Below, one piece after another: positions 7,352 to 15,425 of a stretch of 64,000 nt of DNA; within the stretch, counting starts at the first letter, position 1, and every line of letters begins with the position of its first letter. Source of the DNA: Desulfobacteraceae bacterium. GTDB lineage: Bacteria > Desulfobacterota > Desulfobacteria > Desulfobacterales > Desulfococcaceae. Where the stretch lies: the NCBI GenBank assembly GCA_011390755.1, contig JAABRU010000002.1:1-64000 (forward strand), read 5' to 3'. Below the pieces are notes generated by a model that saw nothing but the letters and a program-made list of their open reading frames with translations, had not been told where the DNA came from and did not search any database. The position numbers were made by a program, and so were the translations under genes.

Positions 7352-9351
7352 TGACTGATGATCCTGTCTCCGATCCGGGTTCCGGGGATAAAAGGGCTTT
7401 CATATCCCTCTGCTATGATACTGCTGATCCGGGAACTGCCGATAATGGCGGTATTGCAGTCCCCGGATGTGTTTTCCGGGCGATAGACCAGCACCGGCCA
7501 TTTTATTCTGTTTTTTCCTTTACAGGGCATCCATTTTTCAGTTTTTATCCGGATGGTATCCGCTATAATTTCCCTGACCGTTCCATCAGAGAGAGGAAAT
7601 TTTCTGTGAATTTTTTCCAAAAGTTTTCGGGCCAGTATTTCCGGCGCGTCATTTTTTCCCCTGCGGGCATATACATCTGCAAACTCAATGGATTCGGATG
7701 TTTTATCCGTAAACTCCGCCACAATCTCTGTTCCGTTTTTTGACTGATGCACAAAACCGAAGAGCAGGGCATGGGGCGGTCCGGGGGAACTGCGATCCGC
7801 TAATGCCGGAAAGGATTTCAGCATTTTCTGTATTTCATCCCGCATGAGCAGGGAGAATCTTTTCCGCTCCGCAAGTCCCTGCATCAGAAAATACTGAAAC
7901 TGCTTTGCGCTTTCCGATGTTTCCACTCCCTCAAAAGGATAAAGGGCCAGCCGGTAGCGGTTTTTCCAGTGAAAGGCCGCGGGGATTTTCCGTTCAATGA
8001 AAATTTCTTTCAGGGCTTCCGAATGTGCTTCATCTTTGGCAGTTATGACAATCTTGTTTTCTCCTTCCCCCAGTTTCAGGGAATGCGTGAAAAAAACAAT
8101 GGTTCCGGTCTGCTGTCCAACTGCATTCAGGACAGAGCTTCCGTTTATGCCCACTTCTTTAAGGGGTGAACTGCTTTTCACATGCCCCCGGAGGAAAATT
8201 CTGTCTGTGTAAACAGTTTCCCGGTCTGTAAATTTTTCCAGATAAATAAACGGTTTCGGCGAATAGGAAACCGGATTCATATCCGATACCGCATTTCCGT
8301 ATTCTGCAAGTAAGGGATTCGGAGTCTGATGCAGAATTCCGGCAGACAGGAAATCCGCTGTTTTTGCAATTGTCTGATTGCCCAGACAGTCAGTGGCGGT
8401 GAGTTGCGGATAAGGGAAGTCGGAAGTCAGGCGCATTTCAAAAATCCAATGATCTTCTGCTTTGCGGAGAGGGACGGTTTTACCGTTGATATTCAGGGAG
8501 ATTTCACCGGATTCATCATAAAGAGAACCTTTGATATATTCACCGGGCCGGAAGGTTTCCAATGCAATGACCGGCCCGATTCGGTCTGCATAAAGGCGGA
8601 ACTCCCGGACGCTCTGCCCGCCCTGAAGGTTTTCCGCGATAATGCGGATTTCATGTTCCCCCTGTTCCGGAGCCAGTTCTTCCCGGACTGCGGTTTTCTG
8701 TGCTGAAGATTCCAGAAACAGGTTTCGGATTTCCGTCCGCCCGGCAAAACGGTCTTCCAAAGTCAGGGAGGCGATATACTGCGGGTCTTCGGCATGGATT
8801 TGAACGGGGAAAAGAGCATTCCGGGTCCGGATTTTTCCCGTATCATCCGTATTTCCGGGAGTTCCTTCGGGAAAATCCACCCGGAGGACAGGAAGGGAAA
8901 GCGGCTGCCCGGCCTGTTCCATCAGTTTTATCCGGACTTCATCCAGCCAGATGAGGGCCTTGTCACTCCGGGCATAGTGAAGGGAAAGCTCCAGTTCCTT
9001 TTTGGCCTGTTCATAATCCCCCTGCAGATAGTGGATGATGCCTTTTTCCCGGTGCGGGAAATAATCCGTGAAATGAAAACCGTAGGTCTTGGCCATGCGT
9101 TCATCCCTGTCCCGCCTGCGGAGTGCCCGGGTCAGATCGGCCAGAGCCGCATCATAGCATTCCCCTTCCATGCAGGACAGCCCCCGTTCATAATAATCAA
9201 ACCACTTTCCCCCGAAAATGCCATCGGTTTGGCAGTACTGAATGCCCTGATTCTCACAGGCCGGACGCGGCGCGTGCTGGCAGGCGGTGAGGAGCAGCAG
9301 GAGCAAATTCACAACTATCAGAGGAACTGATATTTTGACTTTTGCATTCAT
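7348..9351 (-). CDS. Lipoprotein with TPR, Ig-like and FlgO/CsgG-like regions
   Basis: A 667-aa protein. A hydrophobic N-terminus and the lipobox LTAC (Cys24) mark it as a lipoprotein. Residues about 45-145 contain TPR-like helices (DYYERGLSCMEGECYDAALADLTRAL; YLQGDYEQAKKELELSLHYA). Residues about 180-450 are beta-rich Ig-like segments (FRLYADRIGPVIALE; LRGHVKSSSPLKEVGINGSSV). Residues 470-600 (LALYPFEG, FSLLMRDEIQKML) look like the FlgO/CsgG nucleotide-binding-like fold. It overlaps both neighbours by 4 bp (ATGA), forming a tight operon with the 81-aa gene and the sigma factor. It probably senses the envelope for this regulatory system (inference). Confidence 0.7.
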   Translation of the reverse strand: MNAKVKISVPLIVVNLLLLLLTACQHAPRPACENQGIQYCQTDGIFGGKWFDYYERGLSCMEGECYDAALADLTRALRRRDRDERMAKTYGFHFTDYFPHREKGIIHYLQGDYEQAKKELELSLHYARSDKALIWLDEVRIKLMEQAGQPLSLPVLRVDFPEGTPGNTDDTGKIRTRNALFPVQIHAEDPQYIASLTLEDRFAGRTEIRNLFLESSAQKTAVREELAPEQGEHEIRIIAENLQGGQSVREFRLYADRIGPVIALETFRPGEYIKGSLYDESGEISLNINGKTVPLRKAEDHWIFEMRLTSDFPYPQLTATDCLGNQTIAKTADFLSAGILHQTPNPLLAEYGNAVSDMNPVSYSPKPFIYLEKFTDRETVYTDRIFLRGHVKSSSPLKEVGINGSSVLNAVGQQTGTIVFFTHSLKLGEGENKIVITAKDEAHSEALKEIFIERKIPAAFHWKNRYRLALYPFEGVETSESAKQFQYFLMQGLAERKRFSLLMRDEIQKMLKSFPALADRSSPGPPHALLFGFVHQSKNGTEIVAEFTDKTSESIEFADVYARRGKNDAPEILARKLLEKIHRKFPLSDGTVREIIADTIRIKTEKWMPCKGKNRIKWPVLVYRPENTSGDCNTAIIGSSRISSIIAEGYESPFIPGTRIGDRIISQ

Positions 9352-9593
9352 CTGATTTTCGATACATGCAGCAGGGAAATTTTTACTTCATGCGGAACAG
9401 CAATGGCAACAAACCATTCAGCCGGATACAGGTAATCTTCTCCGCTTTCATCAATTATCCGGATATCTCCGTCCGGTTCCGCTTCCTCATCCGGGAGAAC
9501 ACGGTAGATTTTATGCCGTTCCAGAGAAGCCGGGTATTCATCATTCTGGATACATACAGCAAATCTGAGGGATCTATTGTTTTCTTTCATCAT
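9348..9593 (-). CDS. Conserved small hypothetical protein (81 aa)
   Basis: The core reads FAVCIQNDEYPASLERHKIYRVLPDE, then IRIIDESGEDYLYPAEWFVAI, a compact beta-rich pattern that I recall from conserved hypothetical proteins in cyanobacteria and Desulfobacterota, without known function. Two consecutive ATGs (9593, 9590) are possible starts; a longer frame to 9716 only reads through palindromic repeats, so it was trimmed. Its stop overlaps the lipoprotein start (ATGA), making it the first gene of the 81-aa/lipoprotein/sigma operon. No clear Shine-Dalgarno is seen. Confidence 0.6.
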   Translation of the reverse strand: MMKENNRSLRFAVCIQNDEYPASLERHKIYRVLPDEEAEPDGDIRIIDESGEDYLYPAEWFVAIAVPHEVKISLLHVSKIR

Positions 9594-9599
9594 TTTAAT

Positions 9600-9828
9600 C
9601 CGCGTATAAGCAAAGCCCCGAAGGGGCGAATTGATATAGCCCGGGGCGAAGCCCTGGGAAACAGAATTAACAAATGATATTAAGCCCTGAAAGGGCGTAT
9701 TCATATATAATTTCAAAATATCTTTTATTTCATAATCCGCCCTTTCAGGGCTGAGAATTGTGGGGTACTCCCGAATCCCAGGGCTTCACCCTGGGCTTTA
9801 GCAAATCGCCCTTTCAGGGCGAATAATT
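9600..9828. repeat. REP-like palindromic repeats (GCCCCGAAGGGGC family)
   Basis: Alternating hairpins CCCCGAAGGGG, AGCCC-GGGCGAAGCCC-GGG and GCCCTGAAAGGGC in two blocks. The same modules occur at 11690-11946, 12417-12694 and 17714-17913. They flank the tyrosine transposase at 11949-12401, so this is probably a REP family mobilised by that enzyme. Confidence 0.75.
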
Positions 9829-9830
9829 TT

Positions 9831-9906
9831 GTCTGAACCATGATTTGCATGATGAAAATGATTCGCATGATTTTAAAAAAATAATCCCGTGAATCCCGGT
9901 TCAGAC
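9831..9906. repeat. GTCTGAAC-type inverted-repeat element
   Basis: The termini GTCTGAACCATGATT and AATCCCGGTTCAGAC are imperfect inverted repeats bounding 76 bp. The right end lies 2 bp beyond the stop codon of the cohesin/dockerin gene. Relatives are at 17916-18014, 20323-20421 and 20570-20667. Confidence 0.65.
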
Positions 9907-9908
9907 CA

Positions 9909-11645
9909 TCAGTCCAGACAGCCGGGGCTTTCCAAGTATTTTTTGAAAATACAAAGCGCATCTGCCGGAGTGCAATGTCCGTCTTTGTTTACATCGCAGC
10001 AAATTGAATCCGGATTGAATCCGTATGTTGTTGGGCGTTTTTCAAAGTATGTATCAAAGGTTATCAGCGCATCCGCAGGAGTAATATCCTGGTCACAATT
10101 GATATCACCAGCACTAAGACACTGTTTCATCTCAATATCTACAGGAAAACTTTGATTATTTTCTGTAATTGTTATCTGATATTCCGATGCAATTATTTTT
10201 TCGGTTTTTATGATATATGCCGAAACCAGATAACCGGATTTTGAAGCTGTCAGAACGGAATTACCTGATATAGTTAAATTATAAATTCCACTGCTTTCTG
10301 TTGGAAGATCATCAGGATTATTGAAATCACATTGTCCCTGTTCCAAACATCTGATTTTTACTGTAACACCTTCCAGTGGTGCATTTGATATTGCTGATCT
10401 CACCACACCCGAAACCGTCCCCTGAATTTTTACACCACTTTTTGCCACCCCAAGATCATAGTCTGTATCTATTCCATAGTTATCATTGATATCAGCCACT
10501 TTCACATACAGAATGTCATTCTGAACCGCTTCCCATACCAAAGTTTCATCTTCACCGATTCCATTGCTGTTCTCTGTTTTTAACAAAGAAACAGTAACAT
10601 CACTTCTTTCTCCTTTACGCCTCAGATTATTTCCACCGCTGTAAAGTTCTATGATTATATCATTATTTATCCCCGTATTTTTTACTTCTACTGCATAAGA
10701 CTGCCCTGCCACTGCCTGAAATTTTACCCAATCCTGATCGCCCTGTGTTAAAAAACTATGACGCTGCGGCCTGAAATCAACAATAATCTTTCTCGCATTA
10801 TCAGAAGCATTATCATATTCATATGCATCGAATTCTGCGGGATATTCCACCGAAAGGTCATATCCCGTTCCCTCACCGAAAACATTGGGATTACTGTTTC
10901 TGATTTTGACAAAATAAATGGTATCCTGCGTACAGTTCCAGGTAACACTTTCACCAACTCCCGCACCCTTGCTGTTTTCAGACAGAATCAGGGTCTGACC
11001 GTCAATGGCGTAGAGTTCAATCACCGTATCACAGTTGGCTTCCGGGTTTCCGGTTCTGAGGGTATAGGATTTTCCGGCTGTGCCGTAAATCATGCCCCAG
11101 TCCGCATCTCCGGCTTCATGAAAATTATGACGCTGTACTTTGTCAATCACACCGGACTGGGGATAGAAATTATCCGGTTCATACGCGTCCTTGCTGAAAA
11201 TCTGTGCATCTGCTATTGTCCATGTTTCCATATCATCCATGCGGTTCCGGATACTGACCTGCGTATTTCCCGCATTCAGAACCCTGAAAGTGATATTCAC
11301 AATCGTTCCGGAAGCATTCTGGGCAATGATATTGGAGCCGGTATCCATTCCACCCACCCGGATATTTCCTGTGGAATAGGGATTGACTTCAGAATATTCA
11401 AAATTTTCTGCCAGGGAACCTGTGAAACTGTGGGATTTGTATTGCAGCATGGCCGCATCATAAGAAACATCAAATCCGAAAGAATAGACCGCATTGGGAG
11501 CATTATTGACTGAACAGGTAATGATAATATCCTGTTCTGCCTGCGCGGCAGGGGCGGTAATTTCCAGATCCGCCGCAAATACGTTAATACAGTATATCCA
11601 CGAAACTACAGTGAAAACCGCCACAGCTATAGAATTTCTTTTCAT
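9909..11645 (-). CDS. Secreted cohesin-dockerin protein with two PPC-like domains
   Basis: A 578-aa protein; the start at 11645 follows GGAGGAAAT. A signal peptide (1-24) precedes a cohesin domain (about 25-155: NAPNAVYSFGFDVSYDAAML, GGMDTGSN, MDDMETW). Two pre-peptidase C-terminal-like beta domains follow (DAYEPDNFYPQSG..., GDADWG; YEYDNASDNARKI..., GDQDWVKF), then a carboxypeptidase-regulatory-like domain (390-485) and a type I dockerin (about 490-578). The dockerin has two Ca-binding loops (GDINCDQDITPADAL; DVNKDGHCTPADALCIF) and ends SPGCLD. Cohesin plus dockerin on one chain permits self-assembly into polymers (inference). Its upstream region lacks the TGTAAGA/CGTAATACT motif. Confidence 0.85.
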   Translation of the reverse strand: MKRNSIAVAVFTVVSWIYCINVFAADLEITAPAAQAEQDIIITCSVNNAPNAVYSFGFDVSYDAAMLQYKSHSFTGSLAENFEYSEVNPYSTGNIRVGGMDTGSNIIAQNASGTIVNITFRVLNAGNTQVSIRNRMDDMETWTIADAQIFSKDAYEPDNFYPQSGVIDKVQRHNFHEAGDADWGMIYGTAGKSYTLRTGNPEANCDTVIELYAIDGQTLILSENSKGAGVGESVTWNCTQDTIYFVKIRNSNPNVFGEGTGYDLSVEYPAEFDAYEYDNASDNARKIIVDFRPQRHSFLTQGDQDWVKFQAVAGQSYAVEVKNTGINNDIIIELYSGGNNLRRKGERSDVTVSLLKTENSNGIGEDETLVWEAVQNDILYVKVADINDNYGIDTDYDLGVAKSGVKIQGTVSGVVRSAISNAPLEGVTVKIRCLEQGQCDFNNPDDLPTESSGIYNLTISGNSVLTASKSGYLVSAYIIKTEKIIASEYQITITENNQSFPVDIEMKQCLSAGDINCDQDITPADALITFDTYFEKRPTTYGFNPDSICCDVNKDGHCTPADALCIFKKYLESPGCLD

Positions 11646-11689
11646 ATTTCCTCCTTTTTCCATTATCATTTATGCTGCATGTATCTATT

Positions 11690-11946
11690 CACAGCCCCGA
11701 AGGGGCGAATTGGTAAAGCCCTGGGTGAAGCCCTGGGAAACGGAATTAACAAATAATATCAAGCCCTGAAAGGGCGGATTAGAAAATCCGGTCAAATGCC
11801 GAAAGCCCGAAGGGGCAAATCAGAAAATGATGCCAATTCTATAATCCGAAGCCCCGAAGGGGCGAATTGATAAAGCCCAGGGTGAAGCCCTGGGAAACGG
11901 AATTAACAAATAATATCAAGCCCTGAAAGGGCGGATTAGAAAATCC
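11690..11946. repeat. REP-like palindromic repeats on the 3' side of the transposase gene
   Basis: At least two full modules of CCCCGAAGGGGCGAATTG, GGGTGAAGCCCTGGG and GCCCTGAAAGGGCGGATT. The block ends 2 bp before the transposase stop codon. It mirrors the array on the other side of the gene (12417-12694). Confidence 0.8.
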
Positions 11947-11948
11947 CA

Positions 11949-12401
11949 TCAATCCCATAAGTACCGTTCATCGTATCCGATCTGATATTTCTTCAAAATA
12001 TCCCGCAATTCATCTTCAAATGTTCTGTGCTTATGATGTTCCTTCTGATTCACAATGTATTTTTTCAAAGCCGGAACATTTGAAAAACCGATGGAAAATG
12101 CTCCGTATCCGTTCTGCCAGAAAAATGTACGAAACAAATCGCCTTTACTTTTGATCCATTTGGACGATCCGCTTTTGATTTTTTCCACCAGCCTGCTGAC
12201 AGTAACGGTTCTTGAAAGTCGGGAAAGGATATGGATATGATTTTCCGTTCCCCCGATTTCCAGGGCCTGACAGTCAAGAGATTTGCATATGGTGGCAATA
12301 TACGGATATAATTCTTTTTCAGTTTCAGGATAAATCATATTTTCCCTGTTTTTGGTGCTGAATACAATGTGGAGTAATATGTTGGATAATGATTGGGACA
12401 T
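11949..12401 (-). CDS. REP-associated tyrosine transposase (IS200/Y1_Tnp family)
   Basis: A 150-aa protein matching the Y1 HUH transposase fold: the metal-binding His pair is in ENHIHIL, and the catalytic tyrosine is probably in the LKKYIVNQKEHH helix. The start at 12401 is preferred over 12407 because GGAG lies 8 nt upstream of it. The gene is tightly flanked on both sides by REP-like hairpins, has no IS605 TnpB partner and has no classical IS ends. That is the arrangement of RAYT genes, which are thought to spread REP sequences. It appears intact. Confidence 0.9.
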   Translation of the reverse strand: MSQSLSNILLHIVFSTKNRENMIYPETEKELYPYIATICKSLDCQALEIGGTENHIHILSRLSRTVTVSRLVEKIKSGSSKWIKSKGDLFRTFFWQNGYGAFSIGFSNVPALKKYIVNQKEHHKHRTFEDELRDILKKYQIGYDERYLWD

Positions 12402-12416
12402 GAACATATCTCCTTC

Positions 12417-12694
12417 TAATCCGCCCTTTCAGGGCTTGTATATGTTGGGGAATCCCGATTCCCAGGGCTTCACCCTGGGCTGTACCAATACGCCCCTTCG
12501 GGGCTTTTTAAAATCCGCCCTTTCAGGGCTTGTATATGTTGGGGAATCCCGGTTCCCAGGGCTTCACCCTGGGCTTTACCAATACGCCCCTTCGGGGCTT
12601 TTTAAAATCCGCCCTTTCAGGGCTTGTATATGTTGGGGGAATCCCGGTTCCCAGGGCTTCACCCTGGGCTGTACCAATACGCCCCTTCGGGGCT
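12417..12694. repeat. Three 94-bp tandem REP modules upstream of the transposase gene
   Basis: Units begin ATCCGCCC at 12419, 12513 and 12607 (94-bp period) and are almost identical. Each contains CCGCCCTTTCAGGGC, CCCAGGGCTTCACCCTGGG and GCCCCTTCGGGGC hairpins. The last hairpin ends in the stop codon of the FadL-like gene (12694-12696). High identity indicates recent amplification. Confidence 0.85.
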
Positions 12695-14058
12695 TAGAAT
12701 GAATAAACAATCAAAGACAGATAAAACATATGCTCCTGAACATCCTGTGAAAATTCCATTCCTTTTAAAATATATTCCCCCGTATCATTACCGTAACGGA
12801 ACTGGTAGGCCATATCCAGGGAAAACCTGTTGTTCAAAGTAAATCCGGAACCGATGGAAAATCCGTAATAATCATCCGGGCTGTTTTCTGCGGGAGCCGG
12901 ATCATAAAACAGTCCGCAGCGGACGGGGACAACCATTCCCCTTTTCTCATCCTTAAACAGCAGGTATTCGGCTCCCAGTCGGACCTGATATGTGGGATCA
13001 GTGCGGGATTCCTCCATCGGCTTTCCGGTCAGAGGAGATGTCTTTCTTCCCTTTTCATCTGTATATTCAAAATCATCCCAATGGGTTTTGTAAATATCCC
13101 CGGAAAAGGCCAGTTCTTCTGAAAAATGATATACGACTCCGATACCGTAGGACATGGGCATTTCCAGTTCTTCATCGTTTTCGTATTCACCTGCATTAAT
13201 TATCGGGATTTCAGATCTTTCCGGATAATATTTTTCTGAATAAGCATGACGTTTGTAAGTTACGTCTGCTGTAAAAGGTGTTTTCAAAACTGCCCCGATA
13301 CGCCACTTATCATTGATATCCCAGAGAATCCCCAGATTGATATTGAATCCGCTGAAAGTATAGGATTCAGTTCTGTTATAATGTTCTGTAAAAGGTTCAC
13401 TGTTTGAGGCTGTCGGTATATCTGCCGCTGATAATAACCCCTGCCGTATCTTTTTATATTTCTGCTCCCATTCATTATCAGTAATGCTGTCCTCCCAGAA
13501 ATTCAGGGTAAAACCCGCTGAAAGATGTTCCGGTATCACCTGAACACAATAGGAAAACCCGACAGCCGAAAGACTGCCGCTCTGCTCATACTGCCATGCG
13601 TCCCGGTAGGAGGTGGGGCCGACTCTGCCGGTGAGAAGAAAATCCCATTCACGGGAAAAATCAAAAAGGTGCTGGTAACTCAGGGAGACAATCATATTGT
13701 AATTCAGCAGTTCAAAAGGCCAGGCTGCGCTCAGGTAGTTGATATTGGCTCCGGATACAGTATTGGAACCGGATGCTTCCGGGTGGGTTCCGAAATTCAG
13801 ATCCTCCCCGCGGTAAAAACCGCTTGTTACAAGGGATAACTCCGGTTTCCGCAACTGGATCAGCCCTCCCGGATTCCAGGAAGCCGCCGTGGCATCATCG
13901 GCCACGGCAATGAATGCGCCTCCCGTTCCCATCGCCCTTGCGCCCGACCCCACCGGATTAAAGGTGGATGGAATTTCTATGGGGCCTGCAAGAGCTTCGG
14001 AAAGAAAACAAAGGACAATCCCGATAATAGCGATATTTTTTATGTGTTTGGAATTCAT
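12694..14058 (-). CDS. FadL/OmpP1-family outer-membrane beta-barrel protein
   Basis: A 454-aa protein with a signal peptide (1-24). The conserved FadL N-terminal plug segment follows: NPVGSGARAMGTGGAFIAVA, then DDATAASWNPGGL. The rest alternates beta strands with aromatic girdles and ends LSLIVYSF, a terminal Phe typical of outer-membrane barrels. FadL-family proteins transport hydrophobic molecules such as long-chain fatty acids or aromatics. The start codon overlaps the stop of the upstream cohesin gene (ATGA), so the two are co-translated, suggesting the cohesin protein works with this porin at the cell surface (inference). A broken copy of its N-terminus lies at 15290-15425. Confidence 0.85.
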   Translation of the reverse strand: MNSKHIKNIAIIGIVLCFLSEALAGPIEIPSTFNPVGSGARAMGTGGAFIAVADDATAASWNPGGLIQLRKPELSLVTSGFYRGEDLNFGTHPEASGSNTVSGANINYLSAAWPFELLNYNMIVSLSYQHLFDFSREWDFLLTGRVGPTSYRDAWQYEQSGSLSAVGFSYCVQVIPEHLSAGFTLNFWEDSITDNEWEQKYKKIRQGLLSAADIPTASNSEPFTEHYNRTESYTFSGFNINLGILWDINDKWRIGAVLKTPFTADVTYKRHAYSEKYYPERSEIPIINAGEYENDEELEMPMSYGIGVVYHFSEELAFSGDIYKTHWDDFEYTDEKGRKTSPLTGKPMEESRTDPTYQVRLGAEYLLFKDEKRGMVVPVRCGLFYDPAPAENSPDDYYGFSIGSGFTLNNRFSLDMAYQFRYGNDTGEYILKGMEFSQDVQEHMFYLSLIVYSF

Positions 14059-14960
14059 TGTATTCCTGCAACATCCCGTAAAATATGGATGGCTTCTTCC
14101 ATTCCAATTCTGAAATCCTTATTCACATCCGCTGCAAGACTGATACTGTCGCTCTGAATTCCGGTAAAAATCTGCAGGCTCAGTATCCCGTCCCGCAGAT
14201 CGGTTTTGCAGTCATTATTGACATTTCCCTTAACTGTTTTTTCCGTATTTACAGTGACAGTTGTTTCTGTGCTTCCGGTGCATCCGGAAACAAGGATTTT
14301 CAGCAAATATGGGGATGAACAGTTCAGTTTGCTGCTGTCCCTCACGGTAATCAGACCGGAACTGTTTATGGCAAAAACACTGTCTGTATTGCCATCAGTA
14401 ATGCTGAAGGAAAGGGTCTGATTATTGTCCTCCGTCACAGAAACCATTCCGACCACTGTTCCGTTTGTACTGTTCCCTTTAACGGTGAAAGACTGACCGT
14501 CCGAAACTTTCGGCACAATGGGCGGATTGGCAGGCCAGCACTTGAAATCATCGGCCAGATTGCTGAATGTGCTGCCGCAGTCACCCTTTGCTTTTACCTG
14601 AAAAGTCAGATGGAGAAATTCTCCGCTGACACCTGCTGGTAAGGAAGCTGACCCGGTTTCAAATCCGCCGCATCTCAGATTGCCGGAAGACTGTTCATTT
14701 ACTTCAAAAAAAGCGAACCTGTTTTCGGCAAGTGTCCCTTTTGTAAAAGAGATATAAGATAATACATCAGGATTATACAAAAGGTCAAATCCGAAAGTTG
14801 CCACCTCATTGGGAGCGGAATTCATGGACACGGTGCAGCTTATCTCACTTCCCACAGCCGCATTGGCACAGTCCCCGCAGGATATTTCCAGCGCAGCCCC
14901 ATAAGCACTGCCTGCGGATATACAGACCAGAACCAGCAGAATCCCCAACATTTTTTTCAT
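14055..14960 (-). CDS. Secreted cohesin protein with cadherin-like repeat and dockerin-like C-terminus
   Basis: A 301-aa protein. A signal peptide (1-21, AYGA) precedes a cohesin domain (22-150: NSAPNEVATFGFDLLYN, KGTLAENRFAFF, LADDFKCW). One cadherin-like repeat follows (about 150-240, SFSITDGNTDSVFAINSSG), then a dockerin-like segment with two Ca-loop motifs (NVNNDCKTDLRDGILSL; ADVNKDFRIGMEEAIHIL). The first 120 residues are almost identical to the paralogue at 15426-17186, showing a recent duplication. It is coupled by ATGA to the FadL-like gene and preceded by a TGTAAGA-N16-CGTAATACT motif at 15066-15097. Confidence 0.82.
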   Translation of the reverse strand: MKKMLGILLVLVCISAGSAYGAALEISCGDCANAAVGSEISCTVSMNSAPNEVATFGFDLLYNPDVLSYISFTKGTLAENRFAFFEVNEQSSGNLRCGGFETGSASLPAGVSGEFLHLTFQVKAKGDCGSTFSNLADDFKCWPANPPIVPKVSDGQSFTVKGNSTNGTVVGMVSVTEDNNQTLSFSITDGNTDSVFAINSSGLITVRDSSKLNCSSPYLLKILVSGCTGSTETTVTVNTEKTVKGNVNNDCKTDLRDGILSLQIFTGIQSDSISLAADVNKDFRIGMEEAIHILRDVAGIQ

Positions 14961-15065
14961 TTTTCACCTCTGTTATCATTTTTTAATATCCTCTCCTTCC
15001 CGGCCAAAGCATCGGTGCTAAAAGGTTGCCTCCCTCTTATCATAAAACATCAGAACTTTCATAAC

Positions 15066-15097
15066 AGTATTACGAAAACGGGGTGAAAAATCTTACA
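15066..15097 (-). promoter_or_regulatory. ECF-type promoter motif of the cohesin/FadL operon
   Basis: On the minus strand: TGTAAGA, 16 nt, CGTAATACT, ending 106 bp before the cohesin start at 14960. It is identical in boxes and spacing to the motif before the paralogous cohesin gene (17294-17325). Confidence 0.7.
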
Positions 15098-15186
15098 AAT
15101 TTTTTGAAAATTATTTTTTAAAAGGGTTTTTGGGAAAAAATTCTTAACTTAATGCCATTGACGCGGAGCCTGGGAACAAGAACGGG

Positions 15187-15291
15187 GGTTTTCCCGGAAG
15201 AAATCGAAGACTGCCTGAAAAAAATGCGGAAAACGAAGAAAAAGCGGAAAGCATAATCTCCATGTCCTGCACACATGAGGATTACACCTCC
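15187..15291 (+). pseudogene. Rearranged fragments of an Rpn-like gene
   Basis: The plus strand reads FPEEIEDCLKKMRKTKK...KA-stop up to 15256, matching the C-terminus of the intact gene at 21584-22426 (SPEEIEAVLKKMRKPKT). The next bases (15256-15291, SMSCTHEDYTS) match an earlier part of the same gene (TMSYTLEDYRRD). The two pieces are thus in permuted order, which indicates rearrangement rather than simple truncation. Confidence 0.6.
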
Positions 15292-15425
15292 CGCCCTCTG
15301 GCCCTTGCGCCGAACCCACCTGGTTAAAGGTGGAAGGGATTTCAATGGGATCTGTAGGGATACGAATAGAAAAAAACATAAAAAAATTATCCAAAGGACA
15401 TTCAGATATTTTTTATATGCTGAAT
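15290..15425 (-). pseudogene. Truncated FadL/OmpP1 remnant
   Basis: The minus strand encodes DPIEIPSTFNQVGS and a frameshifted continuation, matching GPIEIPSTFNPVGSGARAMG at the start of the intact FadL gene (12694-14058). The remnant lies just downstream of the second cohesin gene, the position of the intact FadL relative to the first. An ancestral cohesin-FadL pair was therefore duplicated and this FadL copy destroyed, apparently by insertion of the Rpn-like fragments. Confidence 0.7.

Noticed and set aside
9725-9961. 78-aa minus-strand ORF near the REP block
   Set aside because: It runs through repeat modules and the end of the dockerin gene in another frame; no support.
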